A DNA stretch of 58,233 bases from Photobacterium sp. JCM 19050 (lineage in GTDB: Bacteria > Pseudomonadota > Gammaproteobacteria > Enterobacterales > Vibrionaceae). The position numbers and the translations under genes were made by a program. Within the stretch, counting starts at the first letter, position 1; the number at the start of each line of letters is the position of its first letter. The DNA is taken from the NCBI GenBank assembly GCA_001310455.1, contig BAXG01000038.1:1-58233 (forward strand), in the 5' to 3' direction. Positions 26,842 to 36,541 of the stretch are shown piece after piece. The notes beneath the pieces were generated by a model that made no database searches, was not told where the DNA came from, and worked only from the letters and a program-made list of their open reading frames with translations.

Positions 26842-27516
26842 ATGACAACGCCTTTTAATCGCCTTCAGCGTAAGCTGGGTTACCAGTTTAACGACGAAGG
26901 ACACCTGAACCTGGCACTGACTCACAGAAGTGCCAATGGTACGCACAACGAAAGACTGGAGTTCCTTGGGGACTCCATTCTTAGTTTTGTGATTGCCGAT
27001 GATCTGTACCATCGCTTCCCAACTGTGAACGAAGGGGATATGAGCCGCATGCGTGCGACCCTGGTTCGCGGTAACACCCTGGCAGAGCTGGCACGCGAGT
27101 TTGACCTCGGTGACAACCTGCTGCTTGGCCCGGGCGAGCTGAAAAGCGGCGGCTTCCGCCGTGATTCAATCCTTGCTGATGCCGTGGAGGCCATCATCGG
27201 CGCGATCTACCTCGACAGTGATATCGAGATGGTCCGCAAGATTGTATTGTCCTGGTATGCCAGCCGCCTGGATACCATCCAGCCGGGTGTCGGCCAGAAA
27301 GATCCGAAAACCCGCCTTCAGGAATTCCTGCAGGGTCGCCGACAGCCACTTCCCGCCTATAATGTGGTGAAGGTACACGGTGAAGCCCACAATCAGGAAT
27401 TTACCGTTCAGTGCGACGTAGCAGGCCTGGATAAGCCTGTCATTGGAAAAGGCAGCAGCCGGCGCAAGGCAGAGCAGGCAGCAGCAGAACTGGCACTTGG
27501 ACAGTTAGAGTCATGA
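26842..27516 (+). CDS. rnc: Ribonuclease III
   Basis: 224 aa. The endonuclease domain carries the signature [12 protein letters not shown] at residues ~33-44, and a dsRNA-binding domain follows ([20 protein letters not shown] ... [16 protein letters not shown]). It processes rRNA precursors and structured mRNAs. It overlaps era by 4 bp (ATGA), so translation of the pair is coupled. Confidence 0.97.
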   Translation: MTTPFNRLQRKLGYQFNDEGHLNLALTHRSANGTHNERLEFLGDSILSFVIADDLYHRFPTVNEGDMSRMRATLVRGNTLAELAREFDLGDNLLLGPGELKSGGFRRDSILADAVEAIIGAIYLDSDIEMVRKIVLSWYASRLDTIQPGVGQKDPKTRLQEFLQGRRQPLPAYNVVKVHGEAHNQEFTVQCDVAGLDKPVIGKGSSRRKAEQAAAELALGQLES

Positions 27517-28418
27517 CAGACAAAACCCACTGCGGATTTATTGCGATTGTCGGCCGGCCTAACGTTGGCAAATCTACCCTGCTCAACCGTCTGGTCGGGC
27601 AGAAGCTGTCGATCACATCGCGTAAACCGCAGACTACCCGCCACCGCATCATGGGCGTCGATACCCGTGACGGCTACCAGGCGGTGTACGTGGATACTCC
27701 GGGTCTTCACATCGAAGAAAAGCGCGCCATCAACCGGTTGATGAACCGTGCGGCAACCAGCTCACTGACCGACGTCAACCTGGTGCTTTTCCTTGTGGAC
27801 GGAACCCGTTGGACCGAAGACGATGAAATGGTGCTCAACAAGCTGCGCAAGTCTGAGCTGCCAACCGTCCTGTTGGTGAACAAAGTGGATAACGTCAGGG
27901 AGAAGGCAGAACTCTTCCCGCACCTTAAAGATCTGTCTGACAAGATGGATTTCATTGACGTTGTCCCTGTGTCAGCCAAGCACGGTACCAATATCGATGT
28001 GGTTGAGAAGCTGGTACGCCAGTACCTGCCGGAAAGTGACTACTTCTTCCCTGAAGAGTATGTGACCGACCGTTCCCAGCGTTTTATGGCCTCTGAAATC
28101 ATCCGTGAGAAGCTGATGCGTTTCACCGGTGATGAACTGCCTTACTCTGTGACCGTCGAGATTGAGCGGTTTGACTACAACCCGGAAACAGACGGTTTCC
28201 ATATCAACGGCCTGATTCTGGTTGAGCGTAATGGCCAGAAGAAGATGGTTATCGGCAAAGGTGGCGAGAAGATCAAAACCATTGGCCGGGAAGCCCGCCT
28301 GGATATGGAAGAGCTGTTCGAGCGCAAGGTGTACCTTGAGCTGTGGGTGAAAGTGAAATCCGGTTGGGCAGACGACGAACGTGCGCTGCGCAGCCTTGGC
28401 TACATTGACGATCTTTAA
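27513..28418 (+). CDS. era: GTPase Era, 16S rRNA assembly factor
   Basis: 301 aa, E. coli length. The G motifs are GRPNVGKST (G1), DTPG (G3) and NKVD (G4), and a C-terminal KH domain carries [17 protein letters not shown]. It binds the 3' end of 16S rRNA during small-subunit maturation. Its start overlaps the end of rnc, and recO follows after 8 bp. Confidence 0.98.
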   Translation: MTDKTHCGFIAIVGRPNVGKSTLLNRLVGQKLSITSRKPQTTRHRIMGVDTRDGYQAVYVDTPGLHIEEKRAINRLMNRAATSSLTDVNLVLFLVDGTRWTEDDEMVLNKLRKSELPTVLLVNKVDNVREKAELFPHLKDLSDKMDFIDVVPVSAKHGTNIDVVEKLVRQYLPESDYFFPEEYVTDRSQRFMASEIIREKLMRFTGDELPYSVTVEIERFDYNPETDGFHINGLILVERNGQKKMVIGKGGEKIKTIGREARLDMEELFERKVYLELWVKVKSGWADDERALRSLGYIDDL

Positions 28419-28426
28419 GAGGTAAG

Positions 28427-29131
28427 ATGGAAGGGCTGCAACGCTGTTTTGTCCTCCATGCCCGTCCCTACAGTGAAACCAGCCTGATCCTGGATGTTTT
28501 CAGTGAGCAGTCCGGTCGGGTAACCCTGATGGCAAAAGGGGCGCGCAGCAAGCGTTCAAACCTGAAGGGCGCTTTGCAACCTTTCACGCCGCTTCTTATG
28601 AAATGGTCCGGCCGCGGGGAGATGTTTACTCTCCGTCAGGCCGAGCCTATTGGCCTTGCCCTTCCACTCTCCGGCAAAGCTCTCTATTCCGGTTTTTACC
28701 TCAACGAACTGGTCGGCCGTGTGATTGAAAACGGCACGTCGTATCCGACACTGTTTTTTGACTACGTCAACGCACTGACTGAACTCGCCCGGTACCACAA
28801 CCCCGAACCCGCGCTTCGCCGCTTTGAGCTGGCGTTGCTGGATGCACTTGGCTACGGCATTGATTTTCTTCATTGTGCTGGCAGTGGGGAACCGGTTAGC
28901 GATAACATGACGTATCTATTCCGTGAGCAGCAGGGTTTTGTTGCCTCACTGATGAAGAACCACAACCTTATCTTTTTAGGCAATGAATTAAAGGCGATTG
29001 CCGCCAGGGAATTCTCAACTGTAGAGCAGTTGCGTGCTGCGAAGCGCTTTACACGTATTGCGCTTAAACCCTATCTTGGTGGCAAGCCGTTAAAAAGCAG
29101 GGAGCTGTTCCTGCCAAGAACAAGGAAATGA
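28427..29131 (+). CDS. recO: DNA repair protein RecO
   Basis: 234 aa. The N-terminal OB fold opens with [22 protein letters not shown], and [17 protein letters not shown] is typical. RecO, with RecR, loads RecA on SSB-coated single strands in the RecF pathway. The zinc-binding cysteines found in some family members are not evident, as in other gammaproteobacteria. Its stop overlaps ATG 29128. Confidence 0.95.
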   Translation: MEGLQRCFVLHARPYSETSLILDVFSEQSGRVTLMAKGARSKRSNLKGALQPFTPLLMKWSGRGEMFTLRQAEPIGLALPLSGKALYSGFYLNELVGRVIENGTSYPTLFFDYVNALTELARYHNPEPALRRFELALLDALGYGIDFLHCAGSGEPVSDNMTYLFREQQGFVASLMKNHNLIFLGNELKAIAAREFSTVEQLRAAKRFTRIALKPYLGGKPLKSRELFLPRTRK

Positions 29132-29136
29132 CGTTT

Positions 29137-29868
29137 ATGAGTGCCATCTATCTCGGTGTAAACATCGACCACGTTGCCACCTTGCGCAATGCCCGCGGAA
29201 CCAAGTATCCGGATCCTGTTCATGCGGCAGAAATTGCAGAACGTGCCGGTGCAGACGGTATCACCATTCACCTGCGTGAAGACCGTCGCCATATCGTCGA
29301 CCGTGACGTTTATGTGTTGCGTGACACTATCCAGACCCGAATGAACCTTGAAATGGCCGTCACTGATGAAATGGTCGGTATTGCGCTGGAAGTGAAGCCG
29401 GATTTCGTTTGTCTGGTTCCGGAAAAACGTGAAGAGCTGACGACAGAAGGCGGTTTGGATGTGGCGGGTAACCTGGAACGGGTAAAAGCTGCCACAGACA
29501 AGCTTTCTGAAGCGGGCATCCTGGTTTCCCTGTTTATCGACCCGGACCGCACCCAGATTGATGCCGCAGTAGCAGCAGGCGCACCTTACATTGAGCTTCA
29601 TACCGGGCACTATGCCGACGCTGATACAGAAACCGAGCGCCAGGCTGAGCTGAAGAAAATCTCTGCGGCAGCAAGCTACGCAGCGGATGTCGGCCTGAAA
29701 GTTAACGCCGGTCACGGCCTGACCTATCACAATGTCGCCCCAATTGCCGCACTGCCTGAGGTGTATGAGCTGAACATCGGTCATGCGATTATCGGCCGCG
29801 CCGTGTTTGATGGGCTGCCAAAAGCAGTGGCAGACATGAAAGCGATCATGCGGGAAGCGCGTTTGTAA
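29137..29868 (+). CDS. pdxJ: Pyridoxine 5'-phosphate synthase
   Basis: 243 aa TIM-barrel enzyme that condenses aminoacetone phosphate and deoxyxylulose 5-phosphate into pyridoxine phosphate. Motifs [33 protein letters not shown] and [14 protein letters not shown] are conserved. Two starts are possible. ATG 29128 overlaps the recO stop but has AAGGA only 2 nt away, while ATG 29137 has better spacing and fits the family N-terminus; I use 29137. The stop and acpS start overlap as TAATG. Confidence 0.95.
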   Translation: MSAIYLGVNIDHVATLRNARGTKYPDPVHAAEIAERAGADGITIHLREDRRHIVDRDVYVLRDTIQTRMNLEMAVTDEMVGIALEVKPDFVCLVPEKREELTTEGGLDVAGNLERVKAATDKLSEAGILVSLFIDPDRTQIDAAVAAGAPYIELHTGHYADADTETERQAELKKISAAASYAADVGLKVNAGHGLTYHNVAPIAALPEVYELNIGHAIIGRAVFDGLPKAVADMKAIMREARL

Positions 29869-30247
29869 TGGCAGTGATCGGGCTGGGAACAGACATCGTT
29901 GAAATTGCGCGGATGGAGAAAGCGCTGGCTCGGGGTGATGCCTGGCGCGGCGGGTTTTGAGTGAACCTGAGCTGGAAACCTTTCGTCAGCATAAATTCCC
30001 GGCCCGGTTTCTTGCCAAGCGGTTTGCGGTAAAAGAGGCTGCCGCCAAAGCCTTGGGCACCGGTATCGCTGCCGGTGTCACCCTGCAAGATTTCACCACC
30101 AGCAATGAAGCGTCCGGTCGTCCGGTCTTGACCATGTCCGGAGAAGCCAAAGCGTTGGCAGAGCGCCTTGGCGTAACCGCAGTATTCCTAACCATTGCCG
30201 ATGAGCAGCAATACGCAGTTGCGACTGTGATCCTGGAATCAGCCTGA
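29868..30247 (+). CDS. acpS: Holo-[acyl-carrier-protein] synthase (one frame break near 29941)
   Basis: 126 aa after restoring one C (CCCTGG read as CCTGG) in GDA-LARRVLSEPE. It transfers 4'-phosphopantetheine from CoA to acyl carrier protein. The magnesium/CoA motifs GLGTDIVEIAR and RFLAKRFAVKEAAAKALGTGI are complete. It is essential in most bacteria, which argues that the break is artefactual. It ends the operon, and its last 9 bp overlap the 3' end of the convergent PAS-GGDEF gene. Confidence 0.93.
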
Positions 30248-32143
30248 TTCCGCATCCTGCCCGGGGTTGTCTTCCACCTTATCCCGGATTTTCCACTGCT
30301 GTGCTTTCTTTTCCTGTCTGAATTCGCCTTTGTCACAACACGTCAGCCACTCATCGACAGTATTGATATGGGGTGACAGAGACGAAATACCACATGAAAT
30401 CTGGATTGGGATTGTGAGCTCATTGGTGACCGGCACTTCAATGCTGGTTGCCAGTAAACGCTCAGCAAGTTCCATCGTCGATTCCCGGTTACTTTCCCTG
30501 ACAAGGACAGCAAATTCATCCGCGCCGACGCGGCCAAGGGAGTCTGATTCGCGCAAGACTTCCCGGAGGATGCTGGCAAAGTATCTGAGCGCACGATCCC
30601 CGGTCTGGTGGCCATATTTTTTATTAATCTTGCGAAAGTCCTGAATATTAATCAGCAAAAGGCTCGTCGGAGAGCGGTATCGCTTGTACCGGATAAACTC
30701 TTTTTCCAGTTCCCGGTAAAGGGCATGGCGATTGAGCACCTCGGTCAGTCCGTCAGAATCTGCCGTCTCAGCCAACTTCTGGTAGGCAACACGCAGTTGC
30801 TCAAGAGAGTCCTCCAACTGGTGCTGACGCACTTCCTCATCGGTGCAGTCTTTTGCTGTCCCAACCAGGAACTCGAGTTGCTGGTTTTTACCCAATATGC
30901 CTTTCCCGGTGTCATGAATATGGCGAACATCGCCATCATCCCGCACGATACGGTATTTAATATCCCAGGTGCCGTTGGCATGCCGCACTACGTGCTCCCG
31001 GACGCGCCTGATGTCATCCGGGTGGATGATCTCCATGAAAGACTTGGGGCTGTTGTAAAGTGAGCCGCGGGTACGCCCCCATATCTTTTCAAACCCCGTG
31101 TTTACGTAGAGTATTTCACCGATACCTGGTGTTGACACCCAAACCACGGTGTTATCTGACAGGCTTTCAGCAAGCCCCCGGAACTTACTTTCTTCGAGCA
31201 ACAGCCGGCTTTCTGTCCGCTTCACCTGCTCTACATCGTCAAATGCAAGAATAAAGTAGTCCGGCTGTTCCAGGTCATCCCTGATAAGGGAAACGGTCAG
31301 CTTTACCCAGCAAAAAATCCCGTGAGTGTTTCTCACCTGAGCATTCATTTCGAACTGGGCTGTTTTTCCCATCGTGAGGGATTTGAGTTTTTGGCTGTAA
31401 TTCTCTATATCATCGGGGTGAATGAGATCCTGGAATGTCAGGGTAGAAAGCTGCTCCTGTGTGTAGCCAAACTTTATCATCAGAGGCTGGTTAGCCCGGA
31501 TAAAAGCCCCGCCCAGGCTAAGGTGCGACAGACCACAGGACGTTTTTTCAAAGGTTTCCCTGAAACGCCGCTCTGACTGGGCAAGCTCCTTTTCCCGTTC
31601 AATGATGATAGAGATATCCCGAATCGCCGCCACGGCATAGTGGCCGTCACCGATGGTGACATGATTCAGGTGCACTTCAATATTGAGTGCACGGCCGGTA
31701 TCAGACACCCCGGTCACCGCATTTCGCATCTGGAAACGGCCGCCGGATTTGAAGTACAGCTCGCGCAGGTTGGCATGTTGTGTCCGGCTGGCTGCGGGTA
31801 TCAATGATTCCACTTTTCTGCCGAGTAGGTTTCCCTGCTTGATGTCGAACATTTTGTTTGCCGCCGGGTTGCTGGCGACAATTGTGCCGCTGTCATCCAC
31901 AACGAGTATGGGGTCAGGGCCAAGGGTTACCATTTCGAGGTCGTCACGGCTGGCAGTGATGTGTCGCTTTTGTATTTGCAAACGAAAGCTGAGCAATCCG
32001 CTTATCAGCGTTGCTGACAAAGCACCATAGAGGACAATGTCCTCCAGGCCGGCAATGATGGCGCTGACAGTCACTGTTGCGGACAGGCAAAAAACGCCCA
32101 GTAGGATTTTCAGCCGCGAAAACGTCTGCATGGTATTGTTCAT
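30239..32143 (-). CDS. Membrane PAS-PAS-PAS-GGDEF protein with degenerate GGDEF domain
   Basis: 634 aa from ATG 32143 (AAGG 6 bp upstream). Two N-terminal hydrophobic helices (about residues 10-55) are followed by three PAS domains: ~65-170 (PILVVDDSGTIVASNPAANK), ~185-300 (HPDDIENYSQKLK) and ~305-430 (IHPDDIRRVREHV). A C-terminal GGDEF-like domain follows (~460-620). It has DGLTEVLNR, but the first metal-binding Asp is Asn (INIQDFRKINKKYGH) and the signature reads RVGADEF instead of GGDEF/GGEEF. The terminal DxALYxAKxxGRN motif is also lost. A diguanylate cyclase fold is therefore likely, but activity is doubtful. It is convergent with acpS and precedes nothing in its own direction. Confidence 0.85.
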   Translation of the reverse strand: MNNTMQTFSRLKILLGVFCLSATVTVSAIIAGLEDIVLYGALSATLISGLLSFRLQIQKRHITASRDDLEMVTLGPDPILVVDDSGTIVASNPAANKMFDIKQGNLLGRKVESLIPAASRTQHANLRELYFKSGGRFQMRNAVTGVSDTGRALNIEVHLNHVTIGDGHYAVAAIRDISIIIEREKELAQSERRFRETFEKTSCGLSHLSLGGAFIRANQPLMIKFGYTQEQLSTLTFQDLIHPDDIENYSQKLKSLTMGKTAQFEMNAQVRNTHGIFCWVKLTVSLIRDDLEQPDYFILAFDDVEQVKRTESRLLLEESKFRGLAESLSDNTVVWVSTPGIGEILYVNTGFEKIWGRTRGSLYNSPKSFMEIIHPDDIRRVREHVVRHANGTWDIKYRIVRDDGDVRHIHDTGKGILGKNQQLEFLVGTAKDCTDEEVRQHQLEDSLEQLRVAYQKLAETADSDGLTEVLNRHALYRELEKEFIRYKRYRSPTSLLLINIQDFRKINKKYGHQTGDRALRYFASILREVLRESDSLGRVGADEFAVLVRESNRESTMELAERLLATSIEVPVTNELTIPIQISCGISSLSPHINTVDEWLTCCDKGEFRQEKKAQQWKIRDKVEDNPGQDAESG

Positions 32144-32250
32144 TGGTTGCCTTATTTTTTGTACTAAACCGTTTAAGTTAAGTAGCAATAAGGAGATTTT
32201 TCCAGTTGAGGAAAAGGCTGCCGGGAGACGGCAGCCTTGTGAAGAGAGGT

Positions 32251-34988
32251 TTATGTGAGGTGGCTGGTTGCAGCGTTCCGGACATGGCCGATTTCATCAA
32301 GAAGTTCATAAAGCTCAGGTTCAAGATCTTCTGCGGATGCGCCATTTTTCAGGCCGCTTTCCAGTGTGTAGCAAAGCTGGCGGAGCGTGGGGACACCGCT
32401 GTATGCGCAACTGCCATGGAGTTTATGGATAACCTGCCAAAGCTCAATGTCCTTACCATCCAGAGCGCCCTGAACCGCTTCTTCGACGGAAGGGAAGGAG
32501 TCGACCAGCATCTGCAGCATCTCTTGCGCAAGGTCTTCTTTTCCGGCTGCCTGTTTCAGAGCCATTTGCCAGTCAAGGCTGTTCCCGGACAGGGATATTG
32601 GTGATACCTGCGGGGCTGGGTCATTGGCCTCCGGTGTATGCCCGGCGACCCGGGTCCACTTGTTCAGCACCTGCTCGAGGATAGGCTCCTCAATCGGTTT
32701 AGTCAGGTAATCGTCCATGCCTGCATCGAGCAGGCGTTCACGTTCACCGGCCATGGCGTGGGCTGTGACTGCGATAACTGGGGTTGTCCGGTTCAACTCG
32801 ATGCCCCGGATGGCCTGGCAGGCCGACACGCCGTCCATCTCCGGCATCTGGATGTCCATCAGGATTATGTCGAACTTTTGCTGGCGAGCTTTTTCTACCG
32901 CAATGCCCCCGTGCTCAGCAGTCACCACGGTATCCACCCGCTCTTTCAGAAGGGTCTCTATCAGCTTGAGGTTGGCCGGGTTGTCATCCACTGCCATGAC
33001 CGTAAGAGGCAGTTTGTGGTGTAACACCGGTGTTTCCGGTTCCGGCAGGTAAGTGAGCTCCTGCCCTTCAGTAATAAGGTCCGCCAGCTTGCGATAGGTG
33101 ACCGGCTTGGAAATACAGGCATATACGCCATGGCTCAGCAACCGCTCAGAAAGGGCCAGTTCCGTGGTCGGCAGGCTGAAAATGACTTTGTCGGAGAACT
33201 GCTCGGCCTTGTACGCCACATCAAGAAGGGTATTAACGTCCGGCACATTCCCGGCTGCCACGCTGTAAAGCACGGTATCAAAGCGGGAAACCTCATCTGG
33301 CAATACAGATACGTGCTCAAAGGTCAGGCCAAATTCGGTCATCCTGTTGCGCATGCTGGTGGCTGCGTAATCATTCGGTTCCACCAACAGCATGGAGTGT
33401 CCGGCAAGGGCATCGACATTGATAGGGTGGGATACCGGAAGGTCTGTTTTCACCAGCGTGAGGGTAAACCAGAAGGTGGAACCTGGTGCAGGCGACTGCG
33501 AAGGCCGATTTCCCCGCCCATCTGCTTGACCAGTTTTTGGGTAATCACCAACCCAAGGCCGGTACCTCCATAGCGGCGCGATATGCTTGCATCTGCCTGC
33601 CGGAAGGCCTGGAAAAGCTGGCTCTGTTGGCGCTCTGAAATACCGATGCCAGTGTCACGGACTTTGAACTGTACTTCCACTATATCTTCGCGGTCGAGCT
33701 TGAGCGAGGCTTCAACATCAATTTGCCCGCGTTCGGTGAACTTACTGGCATTGCCAATAAGGTTAGTGAGCACTTGCTGAATGCGGAGTGGGTCGCCAAT
33801 CACGCCGGACGGAATGCGGTTTTCCACCCTGAGGTTGAGCTCCAGACCTTTCTCATGTGCCATTGGTGCGAGCAGGCGCATCACTTCATCAACCGTATCC
33901 TGGAAATCAAACGGGATGTTTTCCAGCATCAGTTTGCCCGCCTCCAGTTTCGAGAAATCCAGAATGTCGTTGATGATTGTCAGCAGGTTGTTGGCTGACT
34001 TTTCAATTGTCTGCAGGTAGTCACGCTGGCTTGGCGTCAGTCGGGTTTTCAACATCTGTCGGGTAAAGCCAATCACCCCGTTCAGCGGTGTGCGCAGTTC
34101 GTGGGACATGTTGGCAAGAAATTCGGATTTAATCCGGGCTGCCTCCTGCGCGTCCTTCTTGGCGATATCCAGCTCGACGTTCTGGATTTCCAACTGCTCG
34201 AGGGTTTCCCGCAGGTCGGAAGTTGCCTGGTCGATACTTTGCTGCATCTCAGAATGGTATTCGGATAGGGAAACCGCCATTGCGTTGATACCGTTTTTCA
34301 GGGTATCCAGCTCACCGAGCATCTGGCCTTCAATCCGCGAGCCAAGGTGTCCGCGCCGGATGCGATCGACCATGCTGACCATGTTGGATATTGGCCGGGT
34401 AACGTCTTTCACCAGCCGTCCGGCTGCCAGGGCGGAGAGAAATACACCGGTAAGTACGACGAGAAATGCAGTCATCAGTTCCTGGTACTGGTGGAGCTGA
34501 ACTGAGGTCAGGTCCATCTCCATGGCCACATACCCGAGGTTGGCTTCGTTGCTAAGGGCACTGTTAAAGCGGCCTATCGCTTTAATGGGCATTCTGAGGA
34601 TGAGCGAATCATGGCTTTGCTTTACGTCGAGCACATTCGGCGGCTCAACACCGTTCGGGAGTGCCAGCATCGCCAGGTTGCGGTGGTAATTGGAGGTGGC
34701 AAACAGCTTGTTGTCGTCATCGAAGACTGCAATTCCGCGAACATATTTAGAATGCTGCCGGTGCGCAAAGCCAATCAGACGCCGGACATTTTCCCGGCTT
34801 TCGTTAGTGAGTCCATACTCCAGGGAGAGAGCAAGGGGTTCGATGATGGCTGCGCCGCTCAGGGCTATCTGGTCTTCCAGATCGTCGTAGCGGTTCTTGG
34901 TAAAAAACGCGCTCAGCAACAGGCCGATAATCAGGGTGGGGGTGATGGTCAGGATCACCACCCGTGCACGCAGTCCGTATTTGGTCAT
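32251..34988 (-). CDS. barA: Hybrid sensor kinase BarA (one frame break near 33483)
   Basis: About 912 aa (E. coli BarA 918). Order: two transmembrane helices around a short periplasmic part, HAMP, histidine kinase domain with phospho-accepting His in [19 protein letters not shown], ATPase boxes [16 protein letters not shown] and GGTGLGL, a receiver domain ([30 protein letters not shown]) and an Hpt domain with His in [12 protein letters not shown]. BarA phosphorylates UvrY, which induces Csr small RNAs that titrate CsrA; csrA is at 57.1 kb. The frame breaks where CAGGG is read as CAGG. barA-rlmD divergence matches other gammaproteobacteria. Confidence 0.94.
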
Positions 34989-35176
34989 GCTCTCGTTATG
35001 TGGGACAATACAAGCTTGTCTTAAGTGATAGTTCGTAAAGCAGTGATTGTAACCTATTTTGTGCTCTGAATAGGTTTTGGCACGGAATAGTCGAATACGC
35101 ATCACATCTGTTGCTGATTACAACCTTACGCTGCACCGGGGAGGAAATCCGGGGTGGCACTGACCGGTAAAAGGCC

Positions 35177-36493
35177 ATGGCCCGTTTTTTTAAACCCCAG
35201 AAGAAAAAAGCTCTCGATACCCAGCATAAATCCCTGACTGTCACCCGCCTTGATCACCACGGTGACGGCATTGGCTTTTTGGATAAGCGCCCGGTGTTTG
35301 TACCCGGTGTGTTACCCGGAGAAGAAGCGCTGATTCAGTTGGTTGAGCAAAAGAAAAACTATGCCCGGGCCCGCCTGATAAAGCGCCTTTCAGATTCCCC
35401 TGAACGCGTAGAACCGGTTTGTCCCCATTATGCAGAATGTGGTGGTTGTAACCTTCAGCACTGTGACCACGCTGCCCAGGTATCGCACAAGCAGGCGGTA
35501 TTGGCTGACCTGATGAAAAAGCTTGCCGGAGCATCGGCAACGCAGGAAGCGCCGTTGACATCCTCCCCTTTAGGTTACCGCCGACGGGCCCGCCTGAGTC
35601 TCCGGGTGGGCAAGGACGGTGTACTCCAGATGGGGTTCCGTCGCCGCGGGGCTGACAGCATTGTTGATGTGTCTGTGTGCCCGGTGATGAGTCAACCGCT
35701 GCAGGCGCTTCTTGAGCCATTGAGAAGCCTGCTGGGTAGCCTTCGGGGCCGCCGCGTGCTGGGGCACGCAGAGCTGGCAGAAGGGGCTGACGGTGTTGTT
35801 CTTCTGGTGCGCACGACAAAAATGCTGGTAGATGAAGACATTGCCACGCTGACGGAGTTTGCGGAAGGCTCAGGCGTGACACTTTACCTTCACCAGGCTG
35901 ATGAAGTGCCGGTGAGGGTGAATGGCAGCCAGCCTGCCTACAATCTGGGCAAACTCTCCCTGGCGTTTGAACCGACTGACTTTATTCAGGTCAATGGAAG
36001 CGTAAACGAAAAAATGGTTGTGCAGGCGCTGGACTGGCTCGATGTTCAGCCAGAAGACCGGGTGCTTGACCTTTTCAGCGGTGTGGGTAATTTCAGCCTG
36101 CCGCTGGCAGAAATCGCTTCTGAGGTCGTTGGTGTCGAAGGTGTTGATGAAATGGTCTCCCGGGCCGCGACCAATGCGCAGCGCAATCAATTGGAAAACG
36201 CCACGTTCTACCAGGCCAACCTGGAAGAGCTGCCCAAAACCGCACCATGGACGAAAGAAAAATTCACAAAAGTCTTACTGGATCCGGCCCGTGCCGGGGC
36301 TGCAGGTACCATGGAGTTTGTGGCACAATTGCGTCCAGAACGTATCGTTTATGTGTCTTGTAATCCGGCCACTTTGTCGCGGGACAGCCAACAGTTGCTG
36401 TCAGCCGGATACAAACTCGAAAAGCTGGGCATGCTCGACATGTTCCCACACACCGGACACTTGGAGTCGATGGCGCTTTTCGTCAAGTCATAA
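35177..36493 (+). CDS. rlmD: 23S rRNA (uracil1939-C5)-methyltransferase
   Basis: 438 aa. A TRAM domain (VTRLDHHGDGIGFLDKRPVFV) is followed by a [4Fe-4S] cluster binding site (CPHYAECGGCNLQHC) and a SAM-dependent methyltransferase domain (VLDLFSGVGNFSLPLA). The catalytic cysteine lies in VSCNPATLSRD. It is formerly RumA, and it modifies 23S rRNA position 1939. It lies divergent from barA and 48 bp before relA, the same order as in E. coli. Confidence 0.96.
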   Translation: MARFFKPQKKKALDTQHKSLTVTRLDHHGDGIGFLDKRPVFVPGVLPGEEALIQLVEQKKNYARARLIKRLSDSPERVEPVCPHYAECGGCNLQHCDHAAQVSHKQAVLADLMKKLAGASATQEAPLTSSPLGYRRRARLSLRVGKDGVLQMGFRRRGADSIVDVSVCPVMSQPLQALLEPLRSLLGSLRGRRVLGHAELAEGADGVVLLVRTTKMLVDEDIATLTEFAEGSGVTLYLHQADEVPVRVNGSQPAYNLGKLSLAFEPTDFIQVNGSVNEKMVVQALDWLDVQPEDRVLDLFSGVGNFSLPLAEIASEVVGVEGVDEMVSRAATNAQRNQLENATFYQANLEELPKTAPWTKEKFTKVLLDPARAGAAGTMEFVAQLRPERIVYVSCNPATLSRDSQQLLSAGYKLEKLGMLDMFPHTGHLESMALFVKS

Positions 36494-36541
36494 TGTTGCA
36501 GGCAACGCCGCCTGCACAGAGGAATTAGCAGGAAACAAAGC

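Noticed and set aside
34690..34890. Several 60-140 aa frames antisense to barA, relA and mutS
   Set aside because: All lie within conserved genes on the opposite strand and show no start signals or recognisable domains.
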